From positions 1-36,291 of the forward strand of contig NZ_BKNN01000026.1 in the NCBI RefSeq assembly GCF_008993995.1: a stretch of 36,291 nt of DNA, read 5' to 3'. How positions within the stretch are numbered: position 1 is the first letter of the stretch; each line of letters opens with the position of its first letter. Below are positions 31,094 through 36,291 of this stretch, in pieces. The notes under the pieces were generated by a model that did not search any database, was not told the origin of the DNA, and saw only the letters and a program-made list of their open reading frames with translations. Both the position numbers and the translations under genes were made by a program. The DNA comes from Acinetobacter brisouii. GTDB lineage: Bacteria > Pseudomonadota > Gammaproteobacteria > Pseudomonadales > Moraxellaceae.

Positions 31094-31120
31094 AAAAAGA
31101 GCGCGAAAGCGCTATTTTTT
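31094..31120 (+). terminator. terminator between lpxO and sbmA regions
   Basis: The stem AGCGC/GCGCT closes a GAAA tetraloop. The flanking A-run and T-run extend the pairing past one mismatch. It points in the plus direction and would end a transcript from the small frame at 30880, or a small RNA. Confidence 0.7.
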
Positions 31121-31252
31121 GTTGTAGGTTACAAAAAATAAAAACATCATGCCGAAGCGTTACTTACACTATTTTCACATCAGACTCACTTAAGTTGAAG
31201 CTGTATACTGGCTCAGGCAGAATTTCAAAATTAGACGGAATATTCCCCAAGC

Positions 31253-32449
31253 ATGTTTAAATCGTTTTTTCCCGCACCTCGTGCATTTTTTCTCTCAGTT
31301 GTTGCATGGCTGTCTTTCAATTTAATCTTGTGGTATGCAGGTGGACAGACATGGGGGACGCTCATTGGTTTACCTCAGGGCTATGCCAACGCTGAGTTGC
31401 CGATTGGCGTTAGTCGTTTTTGGTCGCCTACATTTTTATGGTTTTATGTTTGGTTTTTAATTGCAACGGCTATTTTTGCAGGGGTATGGCGCTTTTTTTC
31501 AAACCATAAATGGCAACGCTGGTCAGTTTGGGGGTCAGCACTGATCCTGTTTAATATCTGGTTTGGTGTGCAAGTCAGTGTAGCAGTCAATGCGTGGTAT
31601 GGGCCATTTTGGGATCTGATTCAGAAAATGCTAGCCGATGGTGGTGGCAATATTGGTGATTTGTATCAGGGAACCCTGACTTTTCTCTTGATTGCGATGG
31701 TTGCTGTGACACTGGCAGTGCTGAACTCATTTTTAGTCAGCCATTATATTTTCCGTTGGCGAACTGCGATGAACGAATATTATAGTGAGCATTGGGCGCA
31801 ATTACGTCATGTAGAAGGGGCATCGCAGCGTGTGCAGGAAGACACCATGCGCTTTGCCACCACGATGGAGGACTTAGGCGTCAGTTTTGTCAAAGCGATT
31901 ATGATTTTAATTGCCTTTTTACCGATTTTATTTCAATTATCTGCACATGTGCCTGCATTGCCTTTGATTGGTGAAGTGAAACATTCTTTGGTCTATGCCG
32001 CTGTAGCTTGGGCTATTTTTGGGACATTACTACTGATGTTTGTTGGAATTAAACTTCCTGGGTTGGAGTTTAATAACCAAAAAGTCGAAGCGGCTTACCG
32101 TAAAGAACTGGTGTATGGCGAAGATCATGCAGATCGGGCGCAACCTGCAACTTTAAAAGAATTGTTTGGCAATGTTCGTAAAAACTATTTCCGTCTGTAT
32201 TTCCACTATACCTATTTCAATTTGGTGAGTACGTGGTACATGCAGCTCGATGTTTTATATAGTTTGGTCGTGCTTTTCCCATCAATTGCTGCGGGGAAAA
32301 TGACGCTGGGTTTGCTGAATCAGATTGGGAACGTGTTTGATAAAGTGCGCGAGTCTTTCCAGTACTTGATCAATTCATGGAAAACCATTATTGAACTGCT
32401 TTCGATTTATAAGCGTTTAAAAGCCTTTGAGTCGATTTTGCATAAATAG
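31253..32449 (+). CDS. sbmA: SbmA/BacA-family peptide transporter
   Basis: This 398-residue inner-membrane protein opens with the SbmA start MFKSFFP and has about eight hydrophobic segments, close to the 406 residues of E. coli SbmA. SbmA and BacA are homodimeric proton-driven importers of peptides such as microcins and proline-rich antimicrobial peptides. No ABC ATPase domain is fused, so it is SbmA-like rather than a full ABC exporter of the same fold. The ATG has only a weak ribosome site. A perfect 10-bp terminator follows. Confidence 0.85.
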   Translation: MFKSFFPAPRAFFLSVVAWLSFNLILWYAGGQTWGTLIGLPQGYANAELPIGVSRFWSPTFLWFYVWFLIATAIFAGVWRFFSNHKWQRWSVWGSALILFNIWFGVQVSVAVNAWYGPFWDLIQKMLADGGGNIGDLYQGTLTFLLIAMVAVTLAVLNSFLVSHYIFRWRTAMNEYYSEHWAQLRHVEGASQRVQEDTMRFATTMEDLGVSFVKAIMILIAFLPILFQLSAHVPALPLIGEVKHSLVYAAVAWAIFGTLLLMFVGIKLPGLEFNNQKVEAAYRKELVYGEDHADRAQPATLKELFGNVRKNYFRLYFHYTYFNLVSTWYMQLDVLYSLVVLFPSIAAGKMTLGLLNQIGNVFDKVRESFQYLINSWKTIIELLSIYKRLKAFESILHK

Positions 32450-32473
32450 GTTTCTAAACATCTAAATCAAAGA

Positions 32474-32508
32474 AGCCAGTCAAGCAAAATATTGACTGGC
32501 TTTTTTTG
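32474..32508. terminator. terminator after sbmA
   Basis: Perfect 10-bp arms AGCCAGTCAA and TTGACTGGCT surround an eight-base loop and are followed by seven T. The reverse direction has a weaker T-rich tail and may also serve the small minus-strand gene at 32590. Confidence 0.88.
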
Positions 32509-32589
32509 TGGAATCGGTGATTTATGGTCAGTATATTTTTAGTATTTTATAAAAGACTATGATCATCAATCAGATGCATTTTGCATGCG

Positions 32590-32733
32590 TTAAATGTTAA
32601 ATACTTCACCTAAAAAATGTGCGATCGGGCGAAAAATACCCATCACCAAATTGGGAAGAAACTCAAAACATATATCGACCAGAAGCTCTATCAAAGAGGA
32701 TGGTCTATCTTTATCACGTTCTGACTCTTGCAT
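32590..32733 (-). CDS. small protein, 47 residues, unknown function
   Basis: A 47-codon frame has a good ribosome site (AGGTGA, six bases before the ATG). The product begins with a charged stretch (QESERDKDRPS) and continues with an amphipathic to hydrophobic part (IELLVDICFEFLPNLVMGIFRP) ending at Ile47. I do not recognise a family. A Fur-box-like sequence and an extended -10 box (TGATAATAC) lie directly upstream, and the sbmA terminator lies beyond its 3' end. It fills most of the gap between sbmA and the chromate transporter genes. Confidence 0.62.
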   Translation of the reverse strand: MQESERDKDRPSSLIELLVDICFEFLPNLVMGIFRPIAHFLGEVFNI

Positions 32734-32762
32734 AAATATCACCTAAATGATGCGTGAAGAAT

Positions 32763-32781
32763 AAACAGTATTATCATTATC
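32763..32781 (-). promoter_or_regulatory. Fur-box-like site upstream of the 47-residue gene
   Basis: On the minus strand the first 12 bases, GATAATGATAAT, equal the first two hexamers of the Fur consensus (GATAATGATAATCATTATC); the third hexamer fits poorly. The site lies about 30 bases before the ATG at 32733 and overlaps a possible extended -10 box. Iron control is inference. Confidence 0.4.
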
Positions 32782-32826
32782 GTTTTTTTAAAGATGATAA
32801 CTCATGTTCATCAGTGTGACATAAAC

Positions 32827-33348
32827 TTATAAAAAACACACGCCCAACACTGCACCCAGCAACATAATCCAAAGCGGATGCACTGTTTTAAATAAACCCA
32901 GTACTGCTGTCGCCAAAATAATCATAGCCAATAAAAGATTTTGTGCTGATGCCGAACCAATCAGCCATGCACTGACCAAGACCAGTCCAACGGTTACAGG
33001 TTTTAGGGCTTTTTCAAAGCGTGAGCGTAAAGGATGATCTTTGACTTGTCGCCAGAACCTGAGTGCATAAACCGTAATCACCGAAGATGGCGTAAACTTG
33101 GCAATTGAGGTCACCAGTAAACCTGCTGTCCCTGCAACATGCCAACCAATCAGAGGAGCAATCATCATATTGGGGCCAGGCGCTGCTTGTGCCATTGCGA
33201 ACAGGGCACTAAATTCTTCAGCAGTCAGCCAATGGTGGACATAAACCACCTGATACTGCATTTCAGGCAAAATCGCATTGCCACCACCAAAGGCCAGTAA
33301 GGATAATTCTGCAAATACCAATGCCAGTGACCATAACACCCAAATCAT
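32827..33348 (-). CDS. chrA: chromate transporter family, second half-protein
   Basis: This is a short-chain CHR-family protein of 173 residues, one CHR domain with about six hydrophobic segments. The family motifs FGGGNAILPEMQ and AQAAPGPNMM are present. The start is the ATG at 33348, which overlaps the stop of the upstream half (ATGA); a longer frame to 33378 would overlap it by 34 bases. Short CHR proteins work as pairs encoded in tandem. The substrate, chromate or another anion, is not proven by sequence. Confidence 0.82.
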   Translation of the reverse strand: MIWVLWSLALVFAELSLLAFGGGNAILPEMQYQVVYVHHWLTAEEFSALFAMAQAAPGPNMMIAPLIGWHVAGTAGLLVTSIAKFTPSSVITVYALRFWRQVKDHPLRSRFEKALKPVTVGLVLVSAWLIGSASAQNLLLAMIILATAVLGLFKTVHPLWIMLLGAVLGVCFL

Positions 33349-33899
33349 GCGCGTTTTGCTCCCAAACTTAAAACCCACATATTTAGACCCAGCAAAATCA
33401 TCAGGGTAAATAACAACGGTATTTTCACCACGACCATAAGCATAAAGGTCAGCACAATACTGCTGATCGTCAAATAACTTTTGGCAATCGGTTTAAGCAT
33501 TTTTAAACCTGTGGAAAATAACAGGCCTGCTGCCGCTGCGGCCAAACCTTGAATCGCATGCTGTACGGCAGGCAAATTTTGAAACTGGCTATAAATCTGA
33601 TAAATCAGCAAGACGATAATGGTCGGCGCGCAGATTAAGCCTAAAATGGCACAGAGCGCACTCTTGACGCCATGAAACTCCATGCCAATCGCCACGGACA
33701 TATTGATAATATTGCCACCTGGTAAAATCTGGCAGACCCCAAGCAGGTCAGTAAATTGAGCTGTACTTAACCAGCGGTTTTCTTCCACAATCATACGATG
33801 TGCAAGTGGCAAAACACCGCCAAAACCCATCAGTCCCAATTTTAAGAAACCTAAAAACAATGCTTTGCATGTTGGTATGTTGAGTACTTGTTCGCTCAC
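33345..33899 (-). CDS. chrA: chromate transporter family, first half-protein
   Basis: This is the other CHR domain, 184 residues, with the family start LGFLKLGLMGFGGVLP and the motif QILPGGN where most members have a PGP-type sequence. It is followed by the second half with an ATGA overlap, so the two are made together and probably form the heterodimer known for short CHR pairs. It diverges from a LysR regulator; the gap holds an inverted repeat that could control both. Confidence 0.82.
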   Translation of the reverse strand: MSEQVLNIPTCKALFLGFLKLGLMGFGGVLPLAHRMIVEENRWLSTAQFTDLLGVCQILPGGNIINMSVAIGMEFHGVKSALCAILGLICAPTIIVLLIYQIYSQFQNLPAVQHAIQGLAAAAAGLLFSTGLKMLKPIAKSYLTISSIVLTFMLMVVVKIPLLFTLMILLGLNMWVLSLGAKRA

Positions 33900-33928
33900 C
33901 AGATCACCTTAACCTGTCCCAAGATGTA

Positions 33929-33953
33929 TATAGCATGCAGCGCTTATGCTATA
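33929..33953. promoter_or_regulatory. LysR-type operator between chrA and the LysR gene
   Basis: Perfect arms TATAGCAT and ATGCTATA surround a nine-base centre, and the site contains a T-N11-A core. A third half-site (ATGCTAT) occurs just after it, at about 33961. A -35-like TTGACA lies at 33954-33959. The divergent LysR protein is the likely ligand (inference). Confidence 0.65.
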
Positions 33954-34000
33954 TTGACAAATGCTATTTTTACCTTAAACCATGCCTAAAAAGTATAGCA

Positions 34001-34915
34001 ATGATTGAGATTCATAAACTTAATGCCTTTGTTGCCGTGGTTGAAGAAAGTAATATTTCTAAAGCTGCAAATCGTTTGTATATGCAGCAACCGCCTTTAA
34101 CACGACTGATTAAAAGTCTGGAACAAGAACTCGGAACAGTATTATTTAAACGCTTGCCGCGTGGGGTAGAAGTCACTGAGGCAGGGCGGGTATTGTATCA
34201 AGAGGCTGTGAGTATCCTGGCGCATGCACAGGCGATTCCCAAACGGGTGCAAAATATCGCACAGGGTCTGGAAGGACAGCTTCATATTGGATTTACCCAC
34301 TCAGTGGGTTTGCATCCTTTTTTGCCCACGTTACTTCGCCAGTTTCGTGAACAGTTTCCTGCAGTCACGATTCAGCTAGAAGAAGAAAGTAGTCGGGATT
34401 TGATTGATGCTGTCCTCAATGAAAAACTGGATCTCATTTTTTTGCGTAAGCCTGCGCCGCTTCGTGCCGAGTTGCAGAGTGTGCATGTGCTGGATGAGCC
34501 ATTAATTGTGGCGCTGCCGAGTAATCACCCTTTGGCAGAAAAAAGTGGCGCAATTCGCTTGCTTGATTTAGAGCCCTATGAGTTTGTCTTATATCGGCGA
34601 CTGGCAGGACAGGATTTATTTGATAATATTTTAGCGCATTGTTATCAGGCAGGGTTTAGCCCAAATATTGTTCAGGAAGCGCCGCGTTTAACCTCAAGCC
34701 TAAATCTGATTGCTGCAGGCATTGGTGTGTCTATTGTGCCTGCTTCAATTCAGGATTTCTGGAATAAACAGATTGTATATAAGACGCTTAAAGCCGAGTC
34801 GCCGTGTATTGCCCCGATTTATGCGCTGTATCGGGCAGATGCAAATGTTCGGGTACAACATGTACTGAAATTGCTGGCGGCACCTGCCAGATCGATACAG
34901 AGTCATAACACCTAA
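34001..34915 (+). CDS. LysR-family regulator
   Basis: This 305-residue LysR protein has an N-terminal helix-turn-helix at about residues 14-45 (NISKAANRLYMQQPPLTRLI) and a co-inducer domain from about residue 85. The start at 34001 gives the usual LysR length; an upstream frame to 33935 would add 22 residues running through the operator region. It diverges from the chromate transporter pair, so it probably controls that pair and itself. The effector is unknown; the fold is of the CatM/BenM branch, which does not fix the ligand. Confidence 0.85.
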   Translation: MIEIHKLNAFVAVVEESNISKAANRLYMQQPPLTRLIKSLEQELGTVLFKRLPRGVEVTEAGRVLYQEAVSILAHAQAIPKRVQNIAQGLEGQLHIGFTHSVGLHPFLPTLLRQFREQFPAVTIQLEEESSRDLIDAVLNEKLDLIFLRKPAPLRAELQSVHVLDEPLIVALPSNHPLAEKSGAIRLLDLEPYEFVLYRRLAGQDLFDNILAHCYQAGFSPNIVQEAPRLTSSLNLIAAGIGVSIVPASIQDFWNKQIVYKTLKAESPCIAPIYALYRADANVRVQHVLKLLAAPARSIQSHNT

Positions 34916-34965
34916 GCATCATGTCGTATGCTAAAAAGAAGCCAATGACTGAATGGAGTTTTAGA

Positions 34966-35472
34966 ATGTCCACACAACGTAAACATGTATCTTTGAGTCG
35001 AGCACTTTTGATGGCAGCCGCTGTCTTTGGCACTACCCAAGTCACGATGGCAAGCCCAACCGTTGATCGGCTTAGTGATTGCTTGATGAAATCGACCACT
35101 GCAACCGATAAAACCGCAGTGTTGCAGTGGACGTTTGTGGCGTTGTCGAATCATCCTGATTTAAAACAGTTTAGTCATGTGACAGACGAGCAAAAAACCG
35201 CACTGGATAAAAACGTGGCGCAGGTGTTGCAGCGCATTTTGGTGGATCAATGTTCGGCTCAGACCAAAGCGGTGATTCAGGCGGAAGGCGTGCAAGCGGT
35301 CGGAGAGAGCTTCCAGCAGTTGGGACAGATTACGGGTGAGGAAATTATTAAAAACCCTGAGGTGAAGCATCAGTTGAATGGTTTGTTGCGTTATGTGGAT
35401 GTAAATAAGTTGGTGGTGACGTTTTTGACGCCTGAGGTGTGGAATCAGTTGGGAACGATTCGAGGGAAGTAG
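34966..35472 (+). CDS. exported protein of unknown function
   Basis: This 168-residue protein has a signal peptide (basic start QRKH, hydrophobic LLMAAAVFG, cleavage after TMAS), so it should be periplasmic. The mature part is mostly helical in character and has two cysteines (in LSDCLMK and VDQCSAQ) that could form a disulfide. I start at the ATG at 34966 behind GGAG; the frame from 34921 would put 15 extra residues before the signal. I do not recognise a family. An inverted-repeat element follows its stop directly. Confidence 0.78.
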   Translation: MSTQRKHVSLSRALLMAAAVFGTTQVTMASPTVDRLSDCLMKSTTATDKTAVLQWTFVALSNHPDLKQFSHVTDEQKTALDKNVAQVLQRILVDQCSAQTKAVIQAEGVQAVGESFQQLGQITGEEIIKNPEVKHQLNGLLRYVDVNKLVVTFLTPEVWNQLGTIRGK

Positions 35473-35473
35473 G

Positions 35474-35600
35474 TTTAAATCCTCTCCCTAGCCCTCTCCT
35501 TTAAAAAAAGGAGAGGGGATCACGCGTATCAAATTAATCACATGACAAAGTCCCTTTTTTAAAAGGTGAGAAGCGAAGCTTCGCAAGGAGAGGGATTCAG
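35474..35600. repeat. second MITE-like inverted-repeat element
   Basis: This element of about 127 bp has imperfect inverted ends (AATCCTCTCCCTAG against CAAGGAGAGGGATT), an internal hairpin CCCTCTCCTTT/AAAGGAGAGGG and the palindrome GCGAAGCTTCGC. Its design and CT-rich ends match the element at 2644-2754, although the sequences have diverged. It has no coding capacity. The remaining bases to 35742 hold only the ribosome site of the next gene. Confidence 0.7.
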
Positions 35601-35742
35601 AAATCATGCATAAAAAAGGACTTTGAAAATTGGGTACGTCCTAAGTCTTCGAGCTTAGCTATGGAGGATAAGTTTTTAATGGTCATCTTCTTTAATAAGT
35701 AGTTGTTTGTGCTAGATTACATCATAAATTCAGGGGGCAGAA

Positions 35743-36222
35743 ATGACTTATTTTTCTATAGATGAATCAATCGAAAATATTAAAAATTCATGTACAAAAG
35801 AATTGTTTAAAGAAGTTCACTCTTCTTACACAATGGGAAACTATCGATCAGCCACAGTAATGTTGTGGTCAGTAGTAGTAACGGATCTTGTAAATAAATT
35901 AAATGATTTGGATAGTATCTATAATGATCCCAAAGCCTTACAAATACTTAATGATATTCGTCAAGAGCAGATTAGAGATCCTAAATCTTCAAAATGGGAA
36001 TCTGAGATTATTGAAAAGTTTCATAAACAATTGAATTTTTTTGAAACTTATGAAGTTGCTGATTTAGAATATTTGCAACAAATGAGACATGTTTCAGCAC
36101 ACCCTGTAATAACCTCTGCCGATTTATTACATGTGCCTGCTAAAGAAAAAGTTTATAGTCTGATGGCTTTGTTGCACAAACCTATCTGTAAAGGCTTTTT
36201 CAGCGATATAATTTTCAAATGA
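35743..36222 (+). pseudogene. HEPN-like gene cut by an IS5-family element
   Basis: The frame gives 159 residues, but only the first 140 are native. From 36165 the sequence is the left end of an insertion sequence, so the last 18-19 residues (MALLHKP...) come from the element. The native part is helical and hydrophilic. It has MRHVSAHP near its end, with Arg115 and His120 in the Rx4H arrangement of HEPN ribonuclease domains. The DNA is clearly more AT-rich than its neighbours. The ATG has a good AGGGGGCAG site. HEPN membership rests on one motif and a helical pattern, so function is unproven, and the 3' end of the original gene is missing here. Confidence 0.6.
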
Positions 36223-36291
36223 AGAAGCCTACACACAAAATCTACCGTACAACCAATTGGCCCGCATATAACCGAGCACTCATGAGTCGCG
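36165..36291 (+). mobile_element. IS5-family (IS903-like) element, left end
   Basis: The sequence starting GGCTTTGTTGCACAAA at 36165-36180 resembles the terminal inverted repeat of the IS903 group of the IS5 family (GGCTTTGTTG...). The transposase begins 54 bases inside. The element runs out of the window, so its right end and target duplication cannot be seen. If it makes the 9-bp duplication usual for this group, the repeated bases should be 36156-36164 (TAGTCTGAT). Confidence 0.78.
36219..36291 (+). CDS. IS5-family transposase, N-terminus only
   Basis: The frame is open to the window end and gives MKKPTHKIYRTTNWPAYNRA and four more residues. This is the start of IS903-like transposases, which share KITNWxxYNxAL. 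Its ATG overlaps the stop of the truncated gene upstream (ATGA). The catalytic DDE residues lie beyond the window. Confidence 0.78.
   Translation, partial: MKKPTHKIYRTTNWPAYNRALMSR

Noticed and set aside
31036-31260. 74-codon cysteine-rich frame upstream of sbmA
   Set aside because: It crosses the terminator at 31094-31120, overlaps the sbmA start and has no ribosome site.
35474-35600. CRISPR-like repeat
   Set aside because: There are no regular direct repeats with unique spacers; the structure is inverted, as in a MITE-like element.

Overview
The window is chromosomal DNA of an Acinetobacter-type gammaproteobacterium. The clearest sign is the order pcaU<>pcaIJFBDKCHG-quiBCXA. This fused protocatechuate plus quinate/shikimate operon, with a divergent IclR-type regulator, is known from Acinetobacter (baylyi ADP1 is the reference). 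The bet, lpxO and copA neighbours and an IS5-family transposase start at the right edge agree with this. I cannot name the species.

Region 1 (186-15930) is a catabolic supra-operon. QuiA (PQQ dehydrogenase), QuiB and QuiC, with the porin QuiX, convert quinate or shikimate to protocatechuate. QuiB and QuiC carry signal peptides and QuiA is membrane anchored, so this part should run in the periplasm. PcaK imports aromatic acid. PcaHG, PcaB, PcaC, PcaD, PcaIJ and PcaF then take protocatechuate to succinyl-CoA and acetyl-CoA. A three-repeat PcaU operator lies between pcaU and pcaI. Strong intercistronic hairpins mark the pca/qui junction and the quiC-quiX gap, and a small inverted-repeat element sits between pcaJ and pcaF.

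Region 2 (16181-19423) is a copper module: a CopZ-like chaperone diverges from a CopA ATPase-CueR pair. Two divergent CueR-type promoters, each with a 19-bp spacer, fill the gap.

Region 3 (19503-22674) has an aromatic aminotransferase, a YbfB/YjiJ-type MFS permease on the opposite strand and a DJ-1/PfpI protein. Perfect terminator stem-loops lie between the convergent genes.

Region 4 (22722-29669) is a choline to glycine betaine module: betIBA on the minus strand, diverging from betT, with a marC-type gene just after betT. A perfect 40-bp palindrome holds overlapping promoters for both directions.

Region 5 (29740-34915) has an LpxO-like lipid A hydroxylase, a possible 36-residue membrane peptide, an SbmA/BacA-type transporter, a 47-residue small protein behind a Fur-box-like sequence, a split chromate transporter pair and a divergent LysR regulator.

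Region 6 (34966-36291) is accessory DNA: an exported protein of unknown function, a second inverted-repeat element, and an AT-rich HEPN-like gene cut at its 3' end by an IS5-family (IS903-like) element that runs out of the window. I saw no tRNA, rRNA or CRISPR array.
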